Shown: positions 49,686 through 60,655, numbered from the stretch's first letter. The stretch is 64,000 nt of DNA from Flavobacteriales bacterium UBA6772 (GCA_905181765.1 CAJIYW010000003.1:43724-107723); one strand, 5' to 3'. Numbers and translations: made by a program. The notes: generated by a model not told the origin, from the letters alone.

Positions 49686-50864
49686 ATGAGTCAAGAAGTT
49701 TCTAAAAGGTACGCACAAAGGGGTGTTTCTGCATCAAAAGAAGATGTACACAACGCAATTAAGAATATCGATAAAGGTTTGTTTCCAAAGGCATTCTGTA
49801 AAATTGTACCCGATTATTTAACAAATGATGCAGATTATTGTTTGATTATGCATGCAGATGGTGCTGGTACAAAATCTTCTTTAGCGTATATGTATTGGAA
49901 AGAAACAGGAGATATTTCTGTTTGGAAAGGCATTGCACAAGATGCGTTAATTATGAATATTGATGACCTTTTGTGTGTTGGTGCAACAGATAATATTATG
50001 CTGTCTTCTACAATAGGTCGTAACAAAAGTAAAATTCCTGGTGAAGTTTTATCAGCAATTATAAACGGAACTGAAGAATTAATCCAAGATTTAAAAGGTT
50101 TTGGGGTTACAATACATTCTACAGGTGGTGAAACAGCAGATGTTGGTGATTTAGTAAGAACAATTATTGTAGATTCTACAGTAACGGCACGTTTAAAACG
50201 TTCAGAGGTTATAGACAATGCAAATATAAGTGTAGGCGATGTAATAGTTGGTTTAGAATCTTTTGGACAAGCAACTTATGAGACAGAGTATAATGGAGGG
50301 ATGGGTTCTAATGGATTAACTTCGGCAAGACACGATGTTTTTCATAAATATTTAGCAGAAAAATACCCAGAAAGTTTTGATGCTGCAGTGCCTGAAGATT
50401 TGGTGTATTCTGGGAATACAAAATTAACGGATGAGGTAGCGAACGCCCCTATTAATGCGGGTAAGTTAGTTTTGTCTCCAACAAGAACATATGCGCCAAT
50501 TATCAAAGAAATTTTATCAAAATTTAATTCAGATACCATTCACGGAATGATTCATTGTTCTGGGGGTGCACAAACTAAAATCTTACATTTTGTTGATAAT
50601 TTACACATTGTAAAAGACAATATGTTTGAAGTACCGCCATTATTTAAATTAATACAAGAACAATCGAATACAGATTGGAAAGAAATGTATCAAGTTTTTA
50701 ATTGCGGCCATCGAATGGAAATATATGTTTCTCCAGAAGTAGCAAAAGAAATTATTGCAATTTCTAAATCATTTAATGTAGACGCCAAGATTGTTGGTAG
50801 GGTAGAAACTGCAGAAACTAAAAAATTAACGATTACGAGTGAATTTGGAGTTTTTGAGTATTAG
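49686..50864 (+). CDS. purM: Phosphoribosylformylglycinamidine cyclo-ligase (AIR synthase), Bacteroidota-type
   Basis: Purine pathway enzyme closing the imidazole ring (FGAM to AIR). The 392-aa protein has MHADGAGTKS, QDALIMNIDDLLCVGA, HSTGGETADVGDLVRT and IHGMIHCSGGAQTKIL, which match PurM but with a longer N terminus and altered motifs relative to the enteric enzyme, typical of Bacteroidota. Followed after 108 nt by prfA. Confidence 0.9.
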   Translation: MSQEVSKRYAQRGVSASKEDVHNAIKNIDKGLFPKAFCKIVPDYLTNDADYCLIMHADGAGTKSSLAYMYWKETGDISVWKGIAQDALIMNIDDLLCVGATDNIMLSSTIGRNKSKIPGEVLSAIINGTEELIQDLKGFGVTIHSTGGETADVGDLVRTIIVDSTVTARLKRSEVIDNANISVGDVIVGLESFGQATYETEYNGGMGSNGLTSARHDVFHKYLAEKYPESFDAAVPEDLVYSGNTKLTDEVANAPINAGKLVLSPTRTYAPIIKEILSKFNSDTIHGMIHCSGGAQTKILHFVDNLHIVKDNMFEVPPLFKLIQEQSNTDWKEMYQVFNCGHRMEIYVSPEVAKEIIAISKSFNVDAKIVGRVETAETKKLTITSEFGVFEY

Positions 50865-50972
50865 AAAATTTAGTTTTGAAAGCCTTATTAAAGGATATAA
50901 AAGATACTCAAAACGAACTATTTAACTTTCCTATAAAAATTGTAAATTCGCATTCCAAGAAAAGAGCAACAA

Positions 50973-52049
50973 ATGTTAGATAAATTAAGAATTGTAAAAC
51001 AACGTTATGATGAGGTTTCTGATTTGATTATTCAGCCAGAAATTATCATGGATCAGAAGCGTTATGCGCAATTGATGAAAGAATATAAAGATTTAGGAAG
51101 TGTTGTTGTAAAGGGAGATGAATATCAAACTTTAACAAATAACATCGAAGAGGCAAAAGAAATTCTTGCGGATGGTTCTGATGCAGAGATGAACGAGATG
51201 GCAAAGATGGAAATTGATGAAGCCAATACTAGAATTCCTTTTTTAGAAGATGAGATTAGGTTTTTATTAATTCCAACAGATCCAGAAGATTCTAAAAACG
51301 CAGTAGTAGAATTACGTGCAGGAACTGGTGGAGATGAAGCAAGTATTTTTGCAGGAGATTTATTTAGAATGTATTCTAAATATTGTGAAGGTAGAGGTTG
51401 GAAAGTTTCTACGGTAGATTATTCTGAGGGAACCAATGGGGGTTTTAAAGAAATTCAGTTTGAAGTAAATGGTCCAGATGTTTATGGAACATTAAAATTT
51501 GAGGCTGGTGTGCATCGTGTACAGCGTGTTCCACAAACAGAAACACAAGGTCGTGTGCATACTTCTGCAGCAACTTGTATGGTTTTTCCGGAGGCTGAAG
51601 AGTTTGATGTAGAAATTAACCCAAAAGAAGTAAGAATCGATTTTTTCTGTTCTTCAGGTCCAGGAGGGCAATCTGTAAACACAACCTATTCTGCAGTGCG
51701 TTTAACGCACATTCCAACAGGTTTGGTTGCACAGTGTCAAGATCAGAAATCGCAGCATAAAAACAAGGAAAAAGCCTTTAAAGTACTTCGTTCTCGTTTG
51801 TACGACATGGAGTTGGCAAAGAAAAATGCAGAAGACGCTTTAAAGCGTGGTTCTATGGTTTCTTCTGGAGATAGAAGTGCTAAGATTAGAACTTATAATT
51901 ATGCGCAAGGTAGAGTTACAGACCACAGAATTGGACTTTCATTGTATGATTTACCTAATATTTTAAATGGTGATATTCAAAAAATTATAGATGAGTTAAT
52001 GTTGGCCGAAAATACAGAGAAATTAAAGAGTTTGAATGACGGAATATAA
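50973..52049 (+). CDS. prfA: Peptide chain release factor 1
   Basis: RF1, 358 aa, ends translation at UAA and UAG. It carries the catalytic GGQ (231-233, in [12 protein letters not shown]), the PxT stop-recognition tripeptide as PQT (187-189), HTSAAT and the [19 protein letters not shown] block. The PxT (not SPF) motif separates it from RF2. Followed by a strong terminator. Confidence 0.97.
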   Translation: MLDKLRIVKQRYDEVSDLIIQPEIIMDQKRYAQLMKEYKDLGSVVVKGDEYQTLTNNIEEAKEILADGSDAEMNEMAKMEIDEANTRIPFLEDEIRFLLIPTDPEDSKNAVVELRAGTGGDEASIFAGDLFRMYSKYCEGRGWKVSTVDYSEGTNGGFKEIQFEVNGPDVYGTLKFEAGVHRVQRVPQTETQGRVHTSAATCMVFPEAEEFDVEINPKEVRIDFFCSSGPGGQSVNTTYSAVRLTHIPTGLVAQCQDQKSQHKNKEKAFKVLRSRLYDMELAKKNAEDALKRGSMVSSGDRSAKIRTYNYAQGRVTDHRIGLSLYDLPNILNGDIQKIIDELMLAENTEKLKSLNDGI

Positions 52050-52065
52050 AGCATATATTATTTAA

Positions 52066-52101
52066 TAAAAAAGCCTCAGAAATTTTCTGAGGCTTTTTTT
52101 T
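52066..52101 (+). terminator. Terminator after prfA
   Basis: AAAAAAGCCTCAGAA / TTCTGAGGCTTTTTT hairpin with a short loop; long T run to 52101. The convergent GH31 gene ends just beyond, so it may serve both strands. Confidence 0.92.
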
Positions 52102-52116
52102 TGTTTAAATATTTTT

Positions 52117-54522
52117 TTATTTTCCAAATAAATGCAATTCTGTAAATTCTTTATCTATAGTTATAGATTGTGTTTTAGCCGTATTTACATTCTCTAATTT
52201 AATTTCTACATTGTCTATTTGAATAGATGTAATTGCAAATGGTAAATTATGGAATACCATATTAAATTTAGTGTAGTCTGCATTAAACTCCCCACGTTTG
52301 TGTTGTTGTATAATTAATTCTTTTTTCTTTCCTGTTACTTTAAAAGTTCTTAAACTAAATCTCCCTTTTTTGTAATCATATCCGTCATGTGCATCATCAT
52401 ATAATTTAGAGGATTCTTTCCCTTTTTTATAATAAACATCTAAAGTAATTTCATCAAATTTCTTTTCACCAACATATTGCTGAACAGGGTATTTAGGAAT
52501 TACGGCACCTTCTTTAATAAACATTGGCATACTATCTAAATCTGCATCTACCCACATTTCTTTACCTCCTTCAACCAGTTCATCTGTCCAGAAATTATAC
52601 CATTTACCGCGAGGAATGTACATTCGTCTTCCTTTAGCATTTGGTTCTTGAATTGGACAAACTAAAATTTGTTCTCCATAAACAAATTCATCACTTCTAT
52701 AATGTGTAGCGATGTCTTCTTGATCGTATAAAACTAAAGATTTTAATATTGGAGTACCGTCATTTATATACTTCCAAAAAGAAGTATATAAGTAGGGTAA
52801 AAGTTGGTATCGTAATTCTACGAATTTTCTTACAATATCTGTAATTTCTTCACCAAAAACCCAAGGTTCTTGCGCTCCATGATCTCCAGATGAATGCACC
52901 CTACAAAAGGCATGAAATACACCCAATTGAATCCAACGAGCAAATAATTCTCCTTGTGGCTGTTCTGCAAAACCACCAATATCAGAACCTGCAAAAGAGA
53001 AACCAGACATTGCCATTCTTTGTGCTTGGTTGTTTGCTATTGCCAAATGCTCCCAAGTTGCTACGTTGTCTCCCATCCAAGTAGAGGTATAACGTTGTGC
53101 ACCAGAATAAGCAGATCTTGTAATTACAAAGGGCCTTTTTGGATATGCATATTTCTTTAAACCGTGGTACGTGGCGCGTGCCATTTGTGTTCCGTAAATA
53201 TTATGTGCTTTTCTATGTGAACAAGGATTTCCATCATAATCATGACGCACATCATCTGGAAAAGATTTGTTAGGAACGTCCATTACGGCAGGTTCGTTCA
53301 TATCATTCCAAACACCTTTTACCCCAATATCTTCAATTAATTCTTTAAACAAGCCAGACCACCATTCTCTAACTTCTGGTTTTGTATAGTCAGGAAAATA
53401 ACATTCTCCTGGCCAAACTTTACCTTTCATATAAGGGCCATCTGCACGTTTACAGAAATAATCTTTATCTAAAGCTTCTTTAAAAACATCATATTCTAGA
53501 TCTATTTTAATTCCTGGATCTATAATAACAACAGTCTTAAAACCGTCATCTTCTAGTTCTTTAACCATGCGTTTAGGATCTGGAAAGTGATTTTTATCCC
53601 AAGTAAAACAACGGAAACCGTCCATGTAATCGATGTCTAAATAAATAGCATCACAGGGAATTTTTAGGTCTCTAAACGTATTGGTAACTTCTTTAACATT
53701 AGCTTCCGGATAATAAGACCATTTACATTGATGAAACCCTAATGCCCACAGCGGAGGCAAAGCGTGTGGTTTACCTGTTAAATCTGTATAATTTTTAACA
53801 ACATCTTCCATTTGTGGTCCATAAATGAAGTAATAATTCATTTCACCACCCTGTGCCCAAAAACTAGTTACATTTCTTCTTTCTTGGGCAAAATCAAAAG
53901 AAGTTTTAAAAGTGTTGTCAAAGAAAATGCCGTACGCTTTATTGTCTTGTATTGCAGTATAAAAAGGAATTGCTTTATATATAGGATCTGTATTCTTACC
54001 AAAAGCATAAGAGTCTGTTGCCCAGTTTTCGAAACGTTTCCCTTTCAAATTTACATCTACAGGCTTGTCTCCAAGACCATAAAAACTTTCTGATTTCTGA
54101 CAAGTTTTACTCATTTTTACAATATCACCACCATGCTGGTAACATTCTTCCCAATGAAAACCAATTTCGTCTTCATTAATTAATTTATTGTCAATAGCAT
54201 CAAATAAACTTACCTGCAAACTTTGTTTTTCTACTTTACAGATTAACTTAGAGGTTGTTATATTGTAATGTGTTTCGTCTTCTGTTACATCTAAAAAGCT
54301 ATATCCTCTGCTTGCATGTATCGTAACCCCGTAAGAAAAATCATTTTCAAATTTACCAGTAGTACTGTATCTAAAACGGATAACACTATCTCTAACTACA
54401 GTTACCTGCAGAGCAACTCCATTTTTTGTAGAAAAATGTAAAGTATCTACATCTTTCTTATAATTTATTATTTTTGAAGGAAATAAATTTCCTTTTTGTT
54501 CTAGTTCTGTGTTAACAATCAT
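52117..54522 (-). CDS. Alpha-glucosidase, glycoside hydrolase family 31
   Basis: 801-aa cytoplasmic-looking GH31 enzyme (no signal peptide) releasing glucose from alpha-glucans or oligosaccharides. The N-terminal beta domain (1-250, SESFYGLGDK) is followed by the barrel with AIYLDIDYMDGFRCFTWD and the nucleophile motif WNDMNEP (405-411; D407), then HSSGDHGAQEPW and GSDIGGFAEQP. Last in the glycogen cluster glgA-glgC-glgB but separated from glgB by 274 nt, so it may have its own promoter. It probably degrades the glycogen-derived glucans. Confidence 0.93.
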   Translation of the reverse strand: MIVNTELEQKGNLFPSKIINYKKDVDTLHFSTKNGVALQVTVVRDSVIRFRYSTTGKFENDFSYGVTIHASRGYSFLDVTEDETHYNITTSKLICKVEKQSLQVSLFDAIDNKLINEDEIGFHWEECYQHGGDIVKMSKTCQKSESFYGLGDKPVDVNLKGKRFENWATDSYAFGKNTDPIYKAIPFYTAIQDNKAYGIFFDNTFKTSFDFAQERRNVTSFWAQGGEMNYYFIYGPQMEDVVKNYTDLTGKPHALPPLWALGFHQCKWSYYPEANVKEVTNTFRDLKIPCDAIYLDIDYMDGFRCFTWDKNHFPDPKRMVKELEDDGFKTVVIIDPGIKIDLEYDVFKEALDKDYFCKRADGPYMKGKVWPGECYFPDYTKPEVREWWSGLFKELIEDIGVKGVWNDMNEPAVMDVPNKSFPDDVRHDYDGNPCSHRKAHNIYGTQMARATYHGLKKYAYPKRPFVITRSAYSGAQRYTSTWMGDNVATWEHLAIANNQAQRMAMSGFSFAGSDIGGFAEQPQGELFARWIQLGVFHAFCRVHSSGDHGAQEPWVFGEEITDIVRKFVELRYQLLPYLYTSFWKYINDGTPILKSLVLYDQEDIATHYRSDEFVYGEQILVCPIQEPNAKGRRMYIPRGKWYNFWTDELVEGGKEMWVDADLDSMPMFIKEGAVIPKYPVQQYVGEKKFDEITLDVYYKKGKESSKLYDDAHDGYDYKKGRFSLRTFKVTGKKKELIIQQHKRGEFNADYTKFNMVFHNLPFAITSIQIDNVEIKLENVNTAKTQSITIDKEFTELHLFGK

Positions 54523-54740
54523 TTTTTTGGTTGTTTATTATCCTGTGCAAAAATCGCAAAAATTGGTACAATAAAATTGGTTAAAATTCTTTTTTTACGA
54601 TAACGTATTCGTCTATTCTAAATCTAAAAATAGTACTTATCTAATTAAATGATAGTCGAATATGAGTTTTTATACAAAAGGATTAGGAGATTTTTTAAAG
54701 TCTTAAAAATGGTCTCCTTTATTATGAAGTCCAAAAAATA

Positions 54741-54787
54741 AGTTCTCTTTTTTTATCAAAACAATAGTTTCATAAAAAAAGAGAACT
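54741..54787 (-). terminator. Perfect 16-bp inverted repeat after glgB
   Basis: AGTTCTCTTTTTTTAT (54741-54756) is exactly repeated in inverse as ATAAAAAAAGAGAACT (54772-54787) with a 15-nt loop, 9 nt beyond the glgB stop. The A/T-rich stem is weak for a classic terminator, but position and symmetry suggest termination or mRNA 3'-end protection between glgB and the GH31 gene. Confidence 0.6.
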
Positions 54788-54796
54788 GTATTAAAG

Positions 54797-56698
54797 TTAT
54801 TTATATTTAAACGCCACCATACCTAATGGCGGTAGTTCTAATACTACTGAGTTTTCTCTGTTGTTCCATGTCTTTCTATCAGAAGTAAGTTTTGTGTTTG
54901 TGAAATTTCCGGTACCATTATATTTTGAAGCATCACTATTAAAAATTTCTTTGAGAGTTCCTTTTTTAGGCAAGCCAATTCTATAATTATTTTGAGGTGT
55001 TTGCGTTAAGTTTAAGACAATAACTAGATGCTCTTTTTCTTTGTCTCCTTTTCTTATATAGCTAATAATAGAATTTTCATGATCGCCATGGTCTATCCAT
55101 TCAAAACCTTCAGGTGAAAACTGTTTTTCATGCAATGCAGCTTCTTCTTTATATAACTTGTTTAAATCTTTTACGATATCTTGTGCGCCTTTATGCGGGC
55201 TATGCTCTAACAAGTGCCAGTCTAAACTTTGTTGAAAATTCCATTCAGAACTTTGTCCAAATTCTGATCCTTGAAACAATAATTTTGTTCCAGGATGTGT
55301 GTACATAAAACTATATAACAAACGTAAATTTGCAAATTTTTGCCATTCATCCCCTGGCATTTTACTGAAAATAGATTTTTTACCATATACTACTTCGTCA
55401 TGAGACAGCGGTAGCATGAAATTTTCTGTAAAGGCATAATTTAAACTAAATGTTAAATCATTTTGGTGGTGTTTTCTATAGACAGTATCTTTTGCAAAGT
55501 AATCTAAAGAGTCATGCATCCAACCCATCATCCATTTCATTCCAAACCCTAATCCTCCAGAAAAAACTGGACTAGATACTTTCGGAAAAGAAGTAGATTC
55601 TTCTGCTATGGTCTGTACATCTGGAAAATTTTCATAGACAGCAATATTCATCTCTTTTAGAAAAGCAATAGCATCTAAATTTTCTCTACCTCCAAACTCA
55701 TTTGGTTCCCATTCACCATCTTCTCTAGAATAATCTAAAAATAACATAGAGGCAACAGCGTCTACTCTTAAACCATCAGCATGGTATTGTTCTAACCAAA
55801 AGATAGCGTTGCTTATTAAAAACGATTTAACTTCATTTCTACCATAATTAAAAATAAGACTTTTCCAGTCTTGGTGATACCCTTTTCTAGGGTCTGGATG
55901 CTCATATAAGCTAGAACCATCAAAATTACCCAAGCCGTGCGCATCTGAAGGGAAGTGAGAAGGTACCCAATCTAACAGCACGCCAATTCCTTTTTCGTGA
56001 AACTTATCTACTAAAAACTTAAATTCATCTGGATAGCCAAATCTAGAAGTAGGAGCGAAGTAACCTGTTAATTGATACCCCCAACTTGGGTCATACGGAA
56101 ACTCCATTATTGGCATTAATTCTACATGTGTAAAATTCATTTCTGCAACATAATCTACAAGTTCATCAGCTAATTCGGTGTAACTCATAAACCTATTTTC
56201 TGCTACTTTTTGTTTCCAAGAACCTAAATGAACTTCATAAACGGAATATGGAGCATTTAAAGCATTGTGCTTTTTACGAGCCTTCATCCATTTTTTATCC
56301 TTCCAAGAATAGTTGTCCTCCCAAACTATAGAAGCTGTTTTTGGAGGATGTTCGCACCTACGTGCATAAGGATCTGCTTTTTCTGTAACAGTATCTGTAC
56401 TTTTTATTTTGTATTTATAGGTATTTCCTTTTCCTGCATACGGAATAAAACCTTCCCAAATACCACTAGAATCCCATCTTACATTAAGTGGATGTTCTTG
56501 GTCATTCCAATAATTAAAATCTCCAATTACAGAAACTTCTTTTGCATTAGGCGCCCAAACTGCAAAATAAGTACCTTCTATACCGTCTTTTGTGATGATA
56601 TGAGAACCAAATTTTTCATACAATTTATAATGTTTACCGCCCTTAAATAGGCTAATATCGAAATCTGAGAATAAACTATGCGCTATAACTTTAGACAT
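54797..56698 (-). CDS. glgB: 1,4-alpha-glucan branching enzyme
   Basis: GH13 enzyme adding alpha-1,6 branches to glycogen, 633 aa. It begins with a CBM48 domain (about 25-115, VWAPNAKEVSVIGDFNYWN), then the barrel with GLRVDAVASMLF (nucleophile D313), TIAEESTSFP (acid/base E366) and LPLSHDEVVYGK (transition-state Asp). Follows glgC by 25 nt in the glycogen operon. Confidence 0.96.
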   Translation of the reverse strand: MSKVIAHSLFSDFDISLFKGGKHYKLYEKFGSHIITKDGIEGTYFAVWAPNAKEVSVIGDFNYWNDQEHPLNVRWDSSGIWEGFIPYAGKGNTYKYKIKSTDTVTEKADPYARRCEHPPKTASIVWEDNYSWKDKKWMKARKKHNALNAPYSVYEVHLGSWKQKVAENRFMSYTELADELVDYVAEMNFTHVELMPIMEFPYDPSWGYQLTGYFAPTSRFGYPDEFKFLVDKFHEKGIGVLLDWVPSHFPSDAHGLGNFDGSSLYEHPDPRKGYHQDWKSLIFNYGRNEVKSFLISNAIFWLEQYHADGLRVDAVASMLFLDYSREDGEWEPNEFGGRENLDAIAFLKEMNIAVYENFPDVQTIAEESTSFPKVSSPVFSGGLGFGMKWMMGWMHDSLDYFAKDTVYRKHHQNDLTFSLNYAFTENFMLPLSHDEVVYGKKSIFSKMPGDEWQKFANLRLLYSFMYTHPGTKLLFQGSEFGQSSEWNFQQSLDWHLLEHSPHKGAQDIVKDLNKLYKEEAALHEKQFSPEGFEWIDHGDHENSIISYIRKGDKEKEHLVIVLNLTQTPQNNYRIGLPKKGTLKEIFNSDASKYNGTGNFTNTKLTSDRKTWNNRENSVVLELPPLGMVAFKYK

Positions 56699-56723
56699 GT
56701 AATGGTTTTAAATTTAGATATTT

Positions 56724-57987
56724 TTAAATTACAGTTCCTTTAGGAATTACTGCTCCTTTTTTGATAACAACAATACCGTCCTTTACCAGGTATGTGTCTG
56801 TTTCAATATCTTTTAAATGTAAACCTCCATTAATTCTAGAATCGTCTCCAATTCTACAGTTTTTATCAATAATACAATTATTAATAAAACATCGATCTCC
56901 AATACCAAGCTGAATATCTATACTTTTATTTTTTATTTCGTCTAAAGATTCATAATCATCATTACCCATCATATAGGTTTTAGTAACAATAGTTTCTTTA
57001 CCTATTCTTGAACGAATACCAATAACAGATCTTTCAATTTTTTCTGCATTTATAATACAACCATCTGCAATAACTGTTTTATTTAATATGGTATTTGTGA
57101 ATTTTGAAGTAGGTAAGATACGGGCTCTTGTATACACTCTATTTTCATCATATAGATTAAATTTAGGTAAATCATCTGTTAAACCTAAGTTTGCTTCAAA
57201 GAAAGAATCTATATTCCCAATATCAGTCCAGTACCCTTCATATGGGTAACTCATTGTTTTATGCTTCTCCAATGGCTTGTGGTATAATTTCTTTACCAAA
57301 ATCAATCGTATCAGGGTTCGCCATCAATTCAATCAATAAATCGCGATTAAAAATGTAAATTCCCATAGAGGCAAGATAATTCCTGCCTTCACTTTTCATT
57401 TCTGCACTTACCTCTGAAGTCCAATCTGGCAACAATTCTGAAGCAGGTTTTTCTATAAACGAGGTAATTGTGTTATCACTATTAGTTTTTAGAAGACCAA
57501 ATGATGTTGCATCCTTAGCATTTACAGGGTAGGTTGCTATAGAAATTTTAGCACCACTTTCCTTATGTTTTTGAATCATATCCTTAAAATCCATATTGTA
57601 AAGTTGATCTCCAGACAATATTAAAGCATATTCAAAATCGTTTGCTAAAAAATGATGCATACTTTGTCTTACTGCATCTGCTGTTCCTTGAAACCATTTA
57701 TTGCTCTGCATCGTTTGCTCTGCAGCTAAAACATCTACGAATGCAGCACTAAAAAAACTAAAATGATAGGTGTTTTTTATATGTGCATTTAAAGAAGCAG
57801 AATTAAATTGTGTTAATACATACATTCTTTTAATGTCTGAATTAATACAATTAGAAATAGGAATGTCTACCAATCTATATTTCCCTGCAATAGGAACTGC
57901 GGGTTTAGATCTGTCTTTTGTTAAGGGGTAAAGTCTAGAACCCTGTCCTCCACCTAAAATAATACCTAGTACTTGATCATTTATCAT
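56724..57987 (-). CDS. glgC: Glucose-1-phosphate adenylyltransferase (frameshifted)
   Basis: Makes ADP-glucose, the committed glycogen donor. The first part (ATG 57987) has LGIILGGGQGSRLYPLTKDR with the pyrophosphorylase signature, KPAVPIAGKYRLVDIPISNC and LILSGDQLYNMDF. The frame breaks near 57265 (IIPQAIG joined to KHKTMSYPYEGYWTDIG when one base is dropped); the second part has the left-handed beta-helix C terminus. The restored length, about 420 aa, is normal. It begins 2 nt after the glgA stop. Confidence 0.93.
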
Positions 57988-57989
57988 AG

Positions 57990-59388
57990 TTAATTTTTTA
58001 GAGATTTATATAAGTTTACGTATGCTTGTGCAGAATTACCCCACGAATGGTCTATTTGCATTATTTTTTTAAGATTTGTTTTAAATTCCTTTTGATTGAA
58101 ATAAATGGATGCTTTGGCAATTGCAGAGGTTACTTTTTCTACTGTAACTCCATGATGAACAACTCCAAAACCATTTTCTTTGGTGATATCTATAATGGTG
58201 TCTTTTAAACCACCAATAGCATTTACAATTGGCACGGTGCCATACCGTAAAGAATACATCTGGTTTAAACCACAAGGTTCTACACGAGAAGGCATTAATA
58301 AGAAGTCTGCACCGGCGTACATAATATGTGCCAGCTTTTCATCATATCCTATAAACGTATTAAAATTTTCTTGAGGTATTGCAGTCAGCTCATTCTCCGT
58401 TTTTTCGTGCCCAGAGCCCAGTAAAAGAATAGAAATATTATTTTCTACTAATGCTTCTTTAAAAATTTCAGGGAACAAATCTGCTCCTTTTTCACCCACT
58501 AATCTTCCTATAAATACAAAAAGATGGTTTTTTAACATCTAATTTGAACTCTTTACACAGCCACTTTTTATTACCACTTTTACCAGATATTACATTAGAT
58601 TTATCATAATTTTTAATGAGTTTTTCATCTGTTTTAGGATTCCAAACACTCCAATCGATACCGTTTAATATACCAATGCATTTTGAGCTTTCATGATTTA
58701 ATAGGTCTTCTAATCCGTTTGCTTTTATTTTTAGTTCTTCCATGTAAGACGGAGAAACCGTTGTAACCTTCCAAGCACATTTTATAGCGGTTGCTAAAGA
58801 ATTTATATTTCCGTCCCAATCTAATAAACCAACATTATCTATATTAAAAGGCGGAATTAAATTGATCTTTTCATGAGAAAACCAACCCTGGTACTGTGCA
58901 TTGTGAATGGTTAAAACTGTTGGAATATTTTTCAAAGTTTTATATTTAAAACTCTGAGACATCATAAATGGAATTAGTCCCTGTGTGATGATCATGTGTA
59001 TGGATAATATTGGTTGTTTTTCAAAAGTTAAAATCCAATCTAAAGTAGCAATTTGAAAAGCTAAAAAGCGCTCTGTATCGTCACTAGAGTATACATATTC
59101 TTTATATAATAAATCTGGAATATCAATACAAAAAAGATCAAATCCAAGTTGATTACTTGTTAGTTTAAGAACTTTAAAATCATAGTATTGATGCCCAAGA
59201 GCAATATAGTTTGCATAAATTTCTTCAAAGGTATTACTTTGCGTAAATTTATTATTGTAAAACGGCATTACCACATTAGCGGTAGTGCCTAAATCTTTTT
59301 GATATTTAGGTAAAGCGCCAACAACATCTGCAAGTCCACCAACCTTAGCTATCGGAAAACATTCCGCACTTATATGTAGTATATTCAA
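57990..59388 (-). CDS. glgA: Glycogen synthase (ADP-glucose type, GT5), frameshifted
   Basis: Extends glycogen chains from ADP-glucose. The N terminus (ATG 59388) has the ADP-glucose motif KVGGLADVVGALP (K15 onward); LTIHNAQYQGWF and the GILNGID stretch follow. Near 58524 one extra base breaks the frame; correcting it joins LDVKKP to LFVFIGRLVGEKGADL, the start of the GT-B C-terminal domain with the PSRVEPCGLNQMYSLRYG donor motif. The restored length is about 465 aa. First gene of the glycogen operon on this strand. Confidence 0.93.
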
Positions 59389-59548
59389 TCTTTGTAATTA
59401 GAAGGTTAGTTTATAAAACTACAATTTTTTTTTTGACTAAAAGAATCGGTAGTGATTATTAATAGTAATGTTTAATAAAAGTATTAAAAAATTAAATAAA
59501 ATTTATTTTATGACAAGAAACACAAGTGTAGTTTATGAATTTCGTTGT

Positions 59549-60124
59549 TTATTTCATTTCATCCTGTAAGGTTCTTCTTAATTTTTGTTCTCTTTCTAAA
59601 GCTTTTTTTCTGTGTTGTTCATATTCATGTTCAACATCCTTTAAATTTTGAGCTGCTCTTTTTGTAATAAAGTTATTTTTTTGAAACTTAAAACTTAAAT
59701 AAATTAATAGAACTAGTAATAGTAAAATTAAAGTCCATAACAGAAGATTGTAAATAAACTTGCTTAATTGAATTCCAAATAAAGAGATAGAATTTTCTTT
59801 TTTTAGAGCAGTTTCCAATGTTAGTTTAGTTAAGGTAAGTAAATCCTGATTTTTTTTATTATCTAACTTTGATGCTTTAAGTAGGTTGTTTTTTTCTATT
59901 AATAGCTTTTGAAATGCTTTTGAAGAATCTAAAACTTGCTGTTTTAAATCTAAAAATTTTTCTTTGTTAATTACTTTGTATCCTTTATAATTGGTAGATA
60001 CTCTATACAATCTATCGAACTCTCCTGTTATAGAGATTTCTAAAGTATCCTTTGGTTTTTGTGCAAAAGAAATTGATATAAATAGAATTGCGGTAATTAG
60101 TGATAGATGTAATTTCATTTTCAT
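59549..60124 (-). CDS. Hypothetical membrane protein with signal peptide and coiled coil
   Basis: 191 aa: N-terminal signal peptide (about 1-21), a periplasmic part with predicted coiled coil (about 50-120, KNNLLKASKLDNKKNQDLL), one transmembrane helix (about 128-148) and a basic, charged cytoplasmic tail (EQHRKKALEREQKLRR). In flavobacterial genomes proteins of this shape are sometimes labelled tRNA (guanine-N1)-methyltransferase; nothing in the sequence supports that. Downstream of the rplT terminator. Confidence 0.72.
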   Translation of the reverse strand: MKMKLHLSLITAILFISISFAQKPKDTLEISITGEFDRLYRVSTNYKGYKVINKEKFLDLKQQVLDSSKAFQKLLIEKNNLLKASKLDNKKNQDLLTLTKLTLETALKKENSISLFGIQLSKFIYNLLLWTLILLLLVLLIYLSFKFQKNNFITKRAAQNLKDVEHEYEQHRKKALEREQKLRRTLQDEMK

Positions 60125-60162
60125 AAATTTTGTAGGGTTATTTTAAAAAATAAAAGTAATAA

Positions 60163-60195
60163 AAAAACCCAAACGAAAAGACGTTTGGGTTTTTA
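60163..60195 (-). terminator. Terminator after rplT
   Basis: AAAAACCCAAACG / CGTTTGGGTTTTT with a 6-nt loop, followed by A/T-rich sequence. Ends the thrS-infC-rpmI-rplT run; symmetric enough to work on both strands. Confidence 0.9.
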
Positions 60196-60216
60196 TTATA
60201 AGCAAGTAATTTATAT

Positions 60217-60561
60217 TTATTTAATTTTCTCTACAACTGCCTTAAAAGCGTCTGGGTTATTTACAGCTAAATCAGCTAAAACCTTACGGTTCAACTCAAT
60301 ACTATTAGCTTTTACTTTACCCATAAACTGAGAGTAAGACATTCCGTGTAAACGAGCTGCAGCGTTAATACGCACAATCCATAAAGAACGGAAGTTTCTC
60401 TTATTGTTTTTACGGTCACGGTATGCATAAAGCATTCCTTTTTCAACCGCATTTTTTGCTACTGTGTAAACGTTTTTTCTACGTCCAAAGTAACCTTTTG
60501 CTGCCTTCAAGATTTTTTTTCTTCTTTTTCTTGAGGCTACTGAATTTACTGATCTTGGCAT
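60217..60561 (-). CDS. rplT: 50S ribosomal protein L20
   Basis: 114-aa basic ribosomal protein needed for early 50S assembly. [38 protein letters not shown] and [21 protein letters not shown] are the conserved blocks. Third in the infC-rpmI-rplT operon. Confidence 0.97.
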   Translation of the reverse strand: MPRSVNSVASRKRRKKILKAAKGYFGRRKNVYTVAKNAVEKGMLYAYRDRKNNKRNFRSLWIVRINAAARLHGMSYSQFMGKVKANSIELNRKVLADLAVNNPDAFKAVVEKIK

Positions 60562-60655
60562 AATTTCAATGTTTTTTGTAGTAGGCGATTCAATTAAGAA
60601 TACTTTTTAAATTTGGCCTATCTCCATGGTTAATAATTAAATTCCCTAATTAAAC

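Noticed and set aside
59549..60124. tRNA (guanine-N1)-methyltransferase
   Set aside because: The protein has a signal peptide, one membrane helix and coiled coil, and no SAM-binding or knot motif.
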